A stretch of DNA of 64,000 bases. Source: Marinoscillum luteum (GTDB lineage: Bacteria; Bacteroidota; Bacteroidia; Cytophagales; Cyclobacteriaceae). Location of the stretch: the NCBI RefSeq assembly GCF_044005705.1, contig NZ_JBIPKE010000020.1, forward strand, positions 434,001 to 498,000, given 5' to 3'. This document shows positions 44,201 to 50,994 of the stretch, one piece after another; positions within the stretch are counted from its first letter, which is position 1; every line of letters begins with the position of its first letter. Position numbers and translations under genes: made by a program. The notes beneath the pieces are model-generated. The model made no database searches. It was not told the DNA's origin and saw only the letters and a list, made by a program, of their open reading frames with translations.

Positions 44201-44547
44201 TTGATGGTAATGGTCTCATTGATCCGCCTGAGTGAAACCCGTGCCTGCACGGAGATTTCTTTCAGCAGATCATCCATATTCCACTTACCTGTTGTTAGGT
44301 AAATACTTTTGTCCTTTAACTCCCTTTTGGAGTACGCAAAGGAAAACTCACTGGAACCTTCGATCTCTTCCAAAAGATCAATGAGTCTCTTCCCTTCGTA
44401 ATTCAATTCGAAGCTGATCTCGCTCAGGTATTTACGCTGAGCGGAGGTCTCATATGCGAACGCCATGGTGAGCGAATAGCACATGATAATCGCATAAATC
44501 GCAATTTTGGACATGCGAATGATTAATTTTTGTAATTTTGCATGCAT
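41233..44547 (-). CDS. SusC-type TonB-dependent transporter with STN domain (second PUL)
   Basis: This 1104-residue outer-membrane transporter starts with a signal peptide (about 1-37), then an STN domain (about 40-115; LNYEGKRLIDLLEEIEGSSEFSFAY), a carboxypeptidase-regulatory-like domain (LPGATIVEKGTTNGTITD), the signature LQEVVVIGYGEQKKADLTGAV, a plug (ILKDASAAAIYGSRAANGVI) and a barrel ending SMGLNFGF. The STN domain pairs it with the FecR at 44635-45618. The ATG at 44547 is 87 bp after the fecR stop, and that gap holds the antisense RNA candidate. Confidence 0.95.
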   Translation of the reverse strand: MHAKLQKLIIRMSKIAIYAIIMCYSLTMAFAYETSAQRKYLSEISFELNYEGKRLIDLLEEIEGSSEFSFAYSKRELKDKSIYLTTGKWNMDDLLKEISVQARVSLRRINETITIKKVNEAEKLPVVSEVVYVKREISGRVIDENEEGLPGATIVEKGTTNGTITDIDGQFKIEVSEEASLLISFVGYHTQEVTVGDRTNFDITLEPDYTSLQEVVVIGYGEQKKADLTGAVSVVDTEELQKRQATTVAEAMQGLATGVNIRGGGQPGSEAQIQIRGLSNFSNQPPLYVIDGMITTANRDFNPNDIESIQILKDASAAAIYGSRAANGVIIITTKKGREGPLQVKFSGKTGVQQIPRYELADRDEYIQLNNMAYDNAGVPRQDHDLTNDTDWQDEAFQSGRIQDYNLSFSGGGPNGNYLISGNYFENKGTVISTGFERMSFRVNTSAKKGIFSVGENIAITNAQADEMSGNPIFDVIRLMPTIPVYDENNPGGYGYGNEARARTFGTNPVAIAELEDRTNANFRVRGNVWSELQFLPSLKYRVNMGYERSNDHYQFLRKEGNWTLNQPYDPSIAIENRGESSTLLVENTLNFNKDFGKHQVDVLLGQTFQNDKYARMEGVKRNLPQNPTTGQYYTVLDQGDQAVVTGFRQEAVLISYLGRINYTYDNKYILNAVFRKDGTSRLSKDNRWSSFPSLAAAWRISDEAFFNSSLISNLKLRANYGTLGSSNIGYWDYQQTINTFPTIAMGRDQHIEPGGTNIRLANNNLRWETLTQKNFGLDLGLLKNKLTATAEYYISETKDVLTEAPITLTTGNDGGNPVVNAASLKNSGFELSLTYSEAEKAFKYNTTLNVTTIKNEVLSLGYGRNDIYVGNTVTEVGQPIGMWYVLETDGLFQTTQDIEGHTTDGQIIQPGAQPGDIRFVDHNGDGQITNDDKVVMGNPWADIELGFNFNASYQNFEFSMTWFSSLGATVYNGPMSLMGRFDDNSNYPAGIKPWTPENPDTDVPRAYYGTTLNSRGDTDRWLENGNFARMKFISLAYNLPSAWVERIGFETAQVSISGQNLITLTKYSGLDPEFRGPGIYERGFDLGAFPNVKTFSMGLNFGF

Positions 44548-44623
44548 AGAGTTTTTGTTTAAGTCAGAAACTTTTCCGAGAGCTGAGAACCTTTCCCCAA
44601 AGTCCTCTCAGCTTTCTTTTTTT
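44547..44623 (+). ncRNA. Candidate antisense small RNA opposite the second susC leader (DonS-like)
   Basis: On the plus strand TAATTTTG (44533-44540) matches the -7 consensus TAnnTTTG exactly, with TTTG at 44506-44509 as a possible -33 box (23-nt spacer, a little long). A strong plus-strand terminator ends at 44623, so the predicted RNA is about 77 nt and antisense to the susC 5' leader. The layout matches 29958-30064 in the other sigma/anti-sigma PUL. The 5' end is inferred from the -7 box; expression is not shown. Confidence 0.45.
44578..44623 (+). terminator. Intrinsic terminator on the plus strand between fecR and susC (second PUL)
   Basis: An 11-bp stem (44578-44588 with 44606-44616, one G-T pair; core AGCTGAGA / TCTCAGCT) encloses a small CTTT/AAAG inner stem with loop CCCC. 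It is followed on the plus strand by TTTTTTT. The minus-strand side has CTCGGAAAAG after the stem, which is not a U-tract, so the terminator faces antisense to the PUL. Confidence 0.75.
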
Positions 44624-44634
44624 ATATATTAGGT

Positions 44635-45618
44635 TTACTTGATAATTACTTTTTTTCCATCTATTTCATATTCAAAATCATAAGCATAGGATAAGCTCTC
44701 CAAAACGGCTTTCAGTGTCGGATTTTTATATCGAGCAGTAAAAGCCTTTTTGTAATCCAGTTCGCGCTTAATCTCAAACTTCACATCATACCACCTGGAA
44801 AGTTCCTTGATAATATCCTTAATACCCCGATCTTCAAAAATCAGCGCCTGATCCATCCAGCCGAAAACCTGTTGGCTGTCCTCTATCCTCTTTTTGTCAA
44901 AGAAATTGCTCCCCGTGGTGTACACGACCATTTCGTCAGGCACCAACACCACATCTGATTCAGAAAACGAACTTTCTACCGAGACGCTACCAGTTTTCAC
45001 GGCTACTTCTATCTGCTCAGCATCTGGATATGAGCGCACATTGAACGAAGTTCCTAGCACCTGCACATTTACTTCGCCGGATTTGATTTTGAAAGGCCGT
45101 GACTCATCCCTTGCCACATCAAAAAAGGCCTCCCCTACCAAAGTAACTTCCCGTTTGCTCTCAGAGAAGACCTTAGGATAAGAGAGCATACTTCCAGAAT
45201 TCAGTTTTACTATGGTGCCATCCGATAGCTCAAAGGTCAGTTTCTGACCATTGGCCGCTTCTTTCTCTATCTGAACCTCCTGCGTGGCTACATGGCTGGT
45301 TTCAGCCGAGTTGGTAGCATCCCACACAAGATAGAGTCCAATTCCCAAAACCATGACTGCCGCCACCCTGATCAGATAGTCAAAAGCTCCAAGCGATCTT
45401 TCTTTTGGCAACTCATGAGAGGGCGTAGCACTGTTGACAATGCGATCAAGCACGGCTGATTTTGAAGTGAGAATCTCGTCAGCCGACAATTTCCAATCTG
45501 CCACAATGTTCTCAAACACTTTGCGATTGAGAGCGTCCTCCTCCAGCCAAGACTTGAGCTTCACCTCCTCCTCTCGGGTGAGATCGTTTATTAGATATTT
45601 TGAAATAAGGTGCTCCAT
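44635..45618 (-). CDS. FecR-family anti-sigma factor (second PUL)
   Basis: This 327-residue inner-membrane anti-sigma factor has an N-terminal cytoplasmic helical domain (ISKYLINDLTREEEVKLKSWLEED), one membrane helix (about 88-105, AAVMVLGIGLYLVW), a FecR domain (NGQKLTFELSDGTIVKLNSGSML, VTLVGEAFFDVARDESRPF, VNVQVLGTSFNVRSYPD) and a C-terminal DUF4974-like domain (IKDIIKELSRWYDVKFEI). It controls the sigma factor at 45775-46401 and receives the signal from the STN domain of the adjacent SusC. Confidence 0.94.
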   Translation of the reverse strand: MEHLISKYLINDLTREEEVKLKSWLEEDALNRKVFENIVADWKLSADEILTSKSAVLDRIVNSATPSHELPKERSLGAFDYLIRVAAVMVLGIGLYLVWDATNSAETSHVATQEVQIEKEAANGQKLTFELSDGTIVKLNSGSMLSYPKVFSESKREVTLVGEAFFDVARDESRPFKIKSGEVNVQVLGTSFNVRSYPDAEQIEVAVKTGSVSVESSFSESDVVLVPDEMVVYTTGSNFFDKKRIEDSQQVFGWMDQALIFEDRGIKDIIKELSRWYDVKFEIKRELDYKKAFTARYKNPTLKAVLESLSYAYDFEYEIDGKKVIIK

Positions 45619-45774
45619 TGTATTTTAATCCTTACACCTAGAAGAGTCAATTCACCGTGGAAATACTGACGAGATTGCAAACAAATACAATATAAACACC
45701 ACATAACCCAATACACTATTACATTTCATAATGAAAGGCTTATTCTGTTAAAAATATTAAAACAAAGGGTTTTA

Positions 45775-46401
45775 CTAAAGCTGAGCCAACAGGGTGCTAA
45801 TGACGAGGGCTGATAAGGAACCAATGCTGGTGAAGAAGTGGTAGTTTTTATCAGATTCCTTAAAGTGTTCCCGTAGTCCTTCTTTGATTTTTCGGAGCGC
45901 TAAATGCAAGTGGCTCTCCACTGTGCGTTTGGAGATCCCCAGCTCATCTGCAATCTGTTGATTGGTGTAGCCCTTGTTTTTGGCCAGGTCATACACCACC
46001 CGATTGTGCAGCGACAAATCGGAAAGAATGGTAGTCACCAACTCATCCAATTCCTTCCCTAAGAGGAGGTTTTCAGGGTCCACGGCATCTGAGATCTGCA
46101 GAGTTTCATCATAATTGGAATAAGAGAAACGTCGCAAATCTTTGGAAGCCATGCGTATGGCCAAATGCTTTACGGAGACGTGCAGATAAGAGCCTAACTC
46201 CTGTATATTGGAATAATCCGGACGCTTGTTCCAGATGTTGAGAAAGACTTCTGATACAACATCCTCGGCGAGTTGCTTGTCCTTGGTGATCGAAAACGCA
46301 TACCTAAAGAGACGTTCGAAGTTGGCTTCATAGACCTCTTCGAACCATCCCTTGAATGAATCGTCATCAGAAAGCTTCCGTATGTTCGTTTTCTTTGTCA
46401 A
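45775..46401 (-). CDS. ECF-type RNA polymerase sigma factor (second PUL)
   Basis: This 208-residue ECF sigma factor has region 2 (YEANFERLFRYAFSITKDKQLAEDVVSEVFLNIW) and region 4 (GYTNQQIADELGISKRTVESHLHLALRKIKEGLREHF). The only usable start is a TTG at 46401: an in-frame stop lies four codons upstream, and the first Met is near residue 83, inside the protein. A hydrophobic tail (about 190-208, SIGSLSALVISTLLAQL) follows region 4, as in the other sigma factor here. It heads the second sigma-FecR-SusC-SusD module. Confidence 0.92.
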   Translation of the reverse strand: MTKKTNIRKLSDDDSFKGWFEEVYEANFERLFRYAFSITKDKQLAEDVVSEVFLNIWNKRPDYSNIQELGSYLHVSVKHLAIRMASKDLRRFSYSNYDETLQISDAVDPENLLLGKELDELVTTILSDLSLHNRVVYDLAKNKGYTNQQIADELGISKRTVESHLHLALRKIKEGLREHFKESDKNYHFFTSIGSLSALVISTLLAQL

Positions 46402-46592
46402 AAGAGTTGATTATGAACCTCTCAAAACTCCGGGATTTTGATCCACTTGTTTTGAATTCAATCGGAAAAATAAGAAAGATTATTAGAAATTTATCACTGA
46501 TTTGAAAATTCCCCCACCTGACACCTAGCTGATTTAGGTGGATTACTGGTGTGCTCCGAGCAGGATACACTCGCATGCGCTCATAAAAAAAA

Positions 46593-46628
46593 GCATGAAC
46601 AACGGAGCTGATGCTCCGTTACCCATGC
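46593..46628 (-). terminator. Intrinsic terminator of the sugar:H+ symporter gene
   Basis: Nested stems GCATG/CATGC and AACGGAGC/GCTCCGTT (46601-46608 with 46613-46620) are followed on the minus strand by eight T residues. It lies 26 bp after the stop at 46654. Confidence 0.9.
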
Positions 46629-46653
46629 CCTCATTCAAATATCTGTTAATGAC

Positions 46654-48069
46654 TTACTTATGCCATAAATTCTCAATCTCTTCCAGGCTCTTGCCTTTGG
46701 TTTCGGGGACAAACTTCCATACAAACCAGGCAGCGATGAAGCCAATGATTCCATAAATCCAGTAAGCAAAACCATGATTGAATTTTTCCACCAACCAGGA
46801 ATTGTTATTCATCATCGGGAAAGTCTGTGAAACCACAAAGTTGGAAATCCACTGAGCGGCTACCGCGAAAGCCATGGCCTTGTCTCGGATGGTATTGGGG
46901 AAAATCTCTGAAAGTAATACCCAAGTAACAGGCCCCCAGGAGATGGCAAAAGCAGCTACATAAAGCATCATAAACACCAAAGAGCCCACACCCATGGCAT
47001 CCATAGAGAAGGTAAGTCCAAGCCCCACCATGCTGACACCCATCGCCAGACCTCCTATGATCTGGAGTGGCTTTCTGCCGAGCTTATCTACCAGCAGTAT
47101 AGCAATGACCGTGAACAACAAATTGACGGCACCTACCACGATGGTCTGGAGCAATGCCGCATTGGTGCCGGAGCCTGCATTCTTGAAAATTTCCGGTGCA
47201 TAATAAAGAACGACATTGATCCCGACAAACTGCTGAAACATGGACAACAGCAAGCCAATGAAAATAACCACAAAACCAAACGACCAAAGCGCACTGCTCT
47301 TGTTGAGGTTTATAGCATCTTTGATTTCTTTAAAAACCTCGTTGGCAATCTTTTCTCCATTGATATTTTTCAGGATCTGTAAAGAATCTTCATACTTTCC
47401 CCTCAGGGCCAGCCATCTTGGACTTTTAGGAATGGTGAAAAGAAAGGTGATAAACAAGGTAGCAGGAATCAGTTCAGAAGCAAACATCCATCTCCAACCA
47501 ACCCTTTCCAGCCACTGATCGTCCCCTTGAAGGGAGATGTAGTAGTTGACAAAATAAACCACCAGCATCCCGAAGATGATGGCAAACTGATTCCAGGAAA
47601 CGAAAAATCCACGCTTATCAGCCGGAGACACCTCGGCCAGGTACATAGGTGAAAGCATAGAGGCAATACCCACACCAAGCCCACCGATGATCCTATAGAC
47701 CACAAAATGGGTTAGAAAAGTATGGTCACCATCTCCTATAGCCCTGAAACCTAACTCAGGAACGGCAGAGCCCAGTGCCGAGATGGCAAACAATCCGGCG
47801 GCCAGCATCAATCCGCCTCTCCTTCCTAGTCTGTGGGCAATGAGTCCGCCTATGGCCCCGCCAATGATACATCCTATCAAAGCGCTGGAGACTGCAAAGC
47901 CAAGCAGAGAGTTGGACGAGAGCTCATCTAATCCCCGCGGATCCACAAAAAAAGCCTGCAGTGAACCCACGGTACCAGAGATCACAGCTGTGTCATAGCC
48001 AAAGAGCAACCCTCCGAGGGTTGCCACAAGTGCTATCGACTTGATATTTGTTTTAGGTCTTTCTGTCAT
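46654..48069 (-). CDS. MFS sugar:proton symporter (sugar porter family, XylE-like)
   Basis: This 471-residue, 12-helix inner-membrane transporter has the sugar-porter signatures GLLFGYDTAVISGTVGSL, GLIAHRLGRRGG, PKSPRWLALRGK, QQFVGINVVLYYAPEIF, VDKLGRKPLQ and PETKGKSLEEIENLW. Family members carry xylose, arabinose, galactose or glucose with H+. A monosaccharide released by the GH43, GH3 or GH10 enzymes of this region is the likely cargo. It is a single-gene unit with its own terminator; the SDR gene upstream also has its own. Confidence 0.93.
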   Translation of the reverse strand: MTERPKTNIKSIALVATLGGLLFGYDTAVISGTVGSLQAFFVDPRGLDELSSNSLLGFAVSSALIGCIIGGAIGGLIAHRLGRRGGLMLAAGLFAISALGSAVPELGFRAIGDGDHTFLTHFVVYRIIGGLGVGIASMLSPMYLAEVSPADKRGFFVSWNQFAIIFGMLVVYFVNYYISLQGDDQWLERVGWRWMFASELIPATLFITFLFTIPKSPRWLALRGKYEDSLQILKNINGEKIANEVFKEIKDAINLNKSSALWSFGFVVIFIGLLLSMFQQFVGINVVLYYAPEIFKNAGSGTNAALLQTIVVGAVNLLFTVIAILLVDKLGRKPLQIIGGLAMGVSMVGLGLTFSMDAMGVGSLVFMMLYVAAFAISWGPVTWVLLSEIFPNTIRDKAMAFAVAAQWISNFVVSQTFPMMNNNSWLVEKFNHGFAYWIYGIIGFIAAWFVWKFVPETKGKSLEEIENLWHK

Positions 48070-48320
48070 TATTAAATTCTGTTAGGTTTTGTTTTTAAAT
48101 CGCTTGTTGGGAATCCGACTATATCAATATCAATAAAAGCTTCTTCACCTCCGTACCCGGAGCATATCCAACATCCTAAAATAGGTATGTCAAAGGAAAC
48201 AAGTCGCAATCATTCAGCTGAGGGCATAACCAAATGACCAATGAGCCCCAAATTAGAGACATATTAATCCTTTGATCGTTCATATTCAGATCTTTTACAA
48301 TCATGTCCGTCTCACTAAAA
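48070..48320. other. Intergenic region, no gene seen
   Basis: The gap between the SDR and transporter genes holds the SDR terminator at its right end and must carry the transporter promoter. A partial CG-centred site (AAATCGCTTG, 48097-48106) weakly recalls the LacI-type palindromes described for 49493-49516, but has only one good half. Nothing else was recognised. Confidence 0.25.
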
Positions 48321-48351
48321 GAAAAGGATGGAGGTTTAATCCACCCTTTTC
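48321..48351 (-). terminator. Intrinsic terminator of the SDR gene
   Basis: A 12-bp stem (GAAAAGGATGGA with its complement, one G-T pair) and 7-nt loop are followed on the minus strand by TTTTAG. It lies 47 bp after the stop at 48398. Confidence 0.75.
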
Positions 48352-48397
48352 GAGAAGTATGAAGAAGGGTCTTTAAAATTTTCTTGACAGAATATCC

Positions 48398-49210
48398 TCA
48401 GACACCACTAAAGGCACTGAACCCACCATCCACTGGCAACACCACACCTGTGATAAAACTGGCAGAATCTGAACACAAAAACTGCACAGCACCAGCAAGC
48501 TCCCTGATCTCGCCAAACCTACCCATGGGCGTTTTGTTGATGACCTTTTTACTTCTGTCCGTCAATGACCCATCAGGATTGAGCAACAGTTCTCTATTCT
48601 GATCTCCTATAAAAAATCCGGGAGCTATCGCATTCACACGCACTTTATCCCCATATTTTCTGGCCAGCTCACAAGCCATCCACCTTGTGAAGGTATTTAC
48701 ACCAGACTTAGCAATAGAGTATCCAAGCACTCTGGTAATAGCCGAATAGGTGGCCATAGAGGAAATATTAATGATACTTCCTGACCCGTTTTCAGCAATG
48801 GACCTACCAAAAACCAACGAAGGGTAAACAGTCCCTTTCAGGTTGAGATCCATGGCCTGGTCAATGGCCTCAATTTTCAAATCAAAAATCTGCTGATCAT
48901 GAGACTGAGTTGCTCCGGGAATATTACCCCCGGCGGCATTGATCAGAATATCAATCCTGCCGAACTCATCCAGAATGAGCTTATTGGTTTCTTCCAACTC
49001 CTTAACATTCAACACATCACAGACCCGCCCCATCACATCCGGGGTGATTTTCTTAAGTTCCGCTACACGTTGGTCTATTTTGGTTTGGTCCCGGTTTAGA
49101 ATAACAAGCTTACATTTGGCCTCAGCCAGACTTCTCGCCAGCGTACTCCCGATCACCCCGGCTCCTCCGGTAATTATTACTACTTTCCCTGATAAGTCAA
49201 ATAAATTCAT
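48398..49210 (-). CDS. Short-chain dehydrogenase/reductase, fructuronate-reductase or gluconate-dehydrogenase type
   Basis: This 270-residue cytoplasmic NAD(P)-dependent oxidoreductase has the Rossmann motif TGGAGVIG near residue 15, the NAAGG block, catalytic Ser in NISSMATYS and the Tyr-x-x-x-Lys pair in GYSIAKSG. Long spacing around LILDEFGRIDILINAAGGNIPGATQSHDQ, with an insertion before the helix-4 Asn, is typical of SDRs annotated as D-mannonate oxidoreductase (fructuronate reductase) in uronate pathways. The substrate is not proven. It is divergent from lacI, and a palindromic operator lies between them. Confidence 0.82.
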   Translation of the reverse strand: MNLFDLSGKVVIITGGAGVIGSTLARSLAEAKCKLVILNRDQTKIDQRVAELKKITPDVMGRVCDVLNVKELEETNKLILDEFGRIDILINAAGGNIPGATQSHDQQIFDLKIEAIDQAMDLNLKGTVYPSLVFGRSIAENGSGSIINISSMATYSAITRVLGYSIAKSGVNTFTRWMACELARKYGDKVRVNAIAPGFFIGDQNRELLLNPDGSLTDRSKKVINKTPMGRFGEIRELAGAVQFLCSDSASFITGVVLPVDGGFSAFSGV

Positions 49211-49612
49211 TATTTGGTTGATACGATTTTAAAGAATTGTGTTCTATTCATGAGACCAATATTTTAAGATTGGAAATTCAACACCTGCAGAAACACGCAA
49301 GATATCACGCTTTCCATGTTTCATTCGATAAACAAAAGTTTAGATGCTCTCTTTTTACCTAAAAAAATAGGAACTCAACAGTTGTCTGCTTAAAATACTC
49401 AACAATACACCTTCTGCAACACAATTGATTGCCTTTTATGTGACCCAATATTGGTTTTCAATATCATTTTCGAAAGGTATAATACTTTTTTGAATTACGC
49501 AATCGGTTGTGTAATTTAATCGTACAATTAAGCACAATGAATCCCCACAACCGTTTTTTTGCTATCTTTAGGTGTTTGAAATTATGATATTTTTGGATGG
49601 AAATTCCACGCG
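49211..49612. promoter_or_regulatory. Divergent control region between SDR and lacI
   Basis: This 402-bp AT-rich region contains the operator palindrome at 49493-49516 and, at 49588-49595, TATTTTTG, an exact TAnnTTTG match on the plus strand that could serve lacI with a very short leader. No coding sequence was recognised. The SDR promoter must lie in the left half. Confidence 0.45.
49493..49516. promoter_or_regulatory. Probable LacI-family operator
   Basis: This is a 24-bp imperfect palindrome centred on CG: left half AATTACGCAAT-C, right half G-GTTGTGTAATT; 10 of 12 base pairs match. The CAA-N-CG-N-TTG core is the usual shape of a LacI-family site. It lies 97 bp upstream of the lacI ATG. 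Similar cores occur at 50702-50713 and 50780-50791. Confidence 0.6.
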
Positions 49613-50665
49613 ATGAAGAAGAATAACAAAGAGATAACCATATATGACATTGCCAAAGAACTGAATGTGTCACCGTCCACCGTATCCCGGGCCCTCAAAG
49701 ATCACCACAGCATCGGAAAAAAGACTAAAAAAGCCGTTCTCAAACTCGCTCAAGAGCGGGGCTACCAACCCAACACCATTGCCGCGAGCCTCCGGAGCAA
49801 CAAAACCACCACTATTGGAGTCATCATCTCCTGGATCAACAAGCCTTTTATCTCCTCAATGATCAGCGGTGTAGAAATAGCTGCCAACAAAGCAGGCTAC
49901 AATGTAATCATTTCACAATCACATGATAATTATGAACATGAAGTAGCCAACGCTCAGGCGCTTTTTGCCAGCCGTATACAGGGACTAGTGGTGTCTTTGG
50001 CAATGGAAACTACCAACTATGACCACTTTCAGCAGTTTGTGCAGAAGAATATCCCACTGGTTTTTGTAGACAGGGTAACGGAGGAACTTAACGCTGACAA
50101 GGTGATTATTGACAACTTTTTGGCCGGATTCAAAGCTACGGAACACTTGATTCAGGAAGGATGCAAAAGAATTGCCCATATTGGAGGTGCCCAGCACAGA
50201 AATGTATACCGTGAGCGAAGGGAAGGCTACCTGGCAGCATTGAAACAATACAATATGGAAATCAATGAAGATTACATCATAGAAAACCCAGCACTGAGTT
50301 CGGAGGAAGGTCATAGGGAAAGTGAATACCTGATGAATCTACCCAACAGACCAGATGGCGTTTTTTGCGCCAATGATACCTCGGCTGTAAGCGTAATCCA
50401 ATATGCAAGAAAAGCAGGGATCAAGGTGCCACAGGAGCTGGCCGTTATCGGGTTTAACAATGATCCGGTCACAACCATTATAGACCCCCCGCTCTCCACA
50501 GTAACCCACCCAGCCATAGAAATGGGCAAATTAGCAGCCATGCAAGTACTCGGGTATAAGGAACACAAAGAAATCGTCAGGTCCCAAACCATCGTACTGG
50601 AGACCGAACTTTTAATCAGAGAGTCTTCTTCAAGGAAAAAGTATCACCCCACTCCAATCGTTTAA
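49613..50665 (+). CDS. LacI-family transcriptional regulator
   Basis: This 350-residue DNA-binding regulator has an N-terminal LacI helix-turn-helix with hinge (ITIYDIAKELNVSPSTVSRALKDHHSIGKKTKKAVLKLAQERGY region, residues about 5-60) and a periplasmic-binding-protein-like sugar sensor domain (TIGVIISWINKPFISSMISGVE, PLVFVDRV, HIGGAQHRNVYRERREGYLAAL, AVIGFNNDPVTTIIDPPLSTV). It is divergent from the SDR gene and upstream of the GH9-CE4-SASA-GH3 operon. The palindromes on both sides suggest it controls itself, the SDR and that operon. The effector is probably a sugar or sugar phosphate. Confidence 0.94.
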   Translation: MKKNNKEITIYDIAKELNVSPSTVSRALKDHHSIGKKTKKAVLKLAQERGYQPNTIAASLRSNKTTTIGVIISWINKPFISSMISGVEIAANKAGYNVIISQSHDNYEHEVANAQALFASRIQGLVVSLAMETTNYDHFQQFVQKNIPLVFVDRVTEELNADKVIIDNFLAGFKATEHLIQEGCKRIAHIGGAQHRNVYRERREGYLAALKQYNMEINEDYIIENPALSSEEGHRESEYLMNLPNRPDGVFCANDTSAVSVIQYARKAGIKVPQELAVIGFNNDPVTTIIDPPLSTVTHPAIEMGKLAAMQVLGYKEHKEIVRSQTIVLETELLIRESSSRKKYHPTPIV

Positions 50666-50994
50666 TTCCACAGAGATCTTCCCTTAAATCAAGCAAAAAA
50701 ATCAATCGGTTGCTTGATGATATTTATGTTTCACCTACACATACAAACCTTTATCAACTTATTTTATATATTTAAAAAATCAATCGATTGACTAGCGTGA
50801 GGGCCAGCATGAATCTTCCCTTATGCCACAAAGAAATTCACACTTACGAATGGCAGGAAACCAACAATTACCTTTGAAACAAGGGCCTTTCAATGCACAT
50901 ATTCTCTGGCAGCATTGGTCTGTCTTTCCATGCCCCATCCTGATAGCCCTTGCAAACAACAGTAATCCAAGCTACAAGTACCAACCTAATTGAT
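50666..50994 (+). promoter_or_regulatory. Control region of the GH9 operon with two LacI-type sites
   Basis: A perfect 12-bp palindrome TCAATCGATTGA (50780-50791) and a related imperfect site TCAATCGGTTGC (50702-50713) share the CAATCG-N-TTG core of the palindrome upstream of lacI. TACCTTTG at 50869-50876 matches the -7 consensus and would give a leader of about 110 nt; no convincing -33 box was seen. Both sites lie upstream of this promoter, so activation or looping is as possible as simple repression. Confidence 0.5.

Noticed and set aside
48070..48320. Partial LacI-like site upstream of the sugar symporter
   Set aside because: Only one half of the palindrome fits; it is not strong enough to include the transporter in the LacI regulon.
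50950..50994. Upstream in-frame start for the GH9 gene
   Set aside because: It adds 15 residues that disturb the lipoprotein signal; the ATG at 50995 places a basic n-region directly before the hydrophobic stretch.
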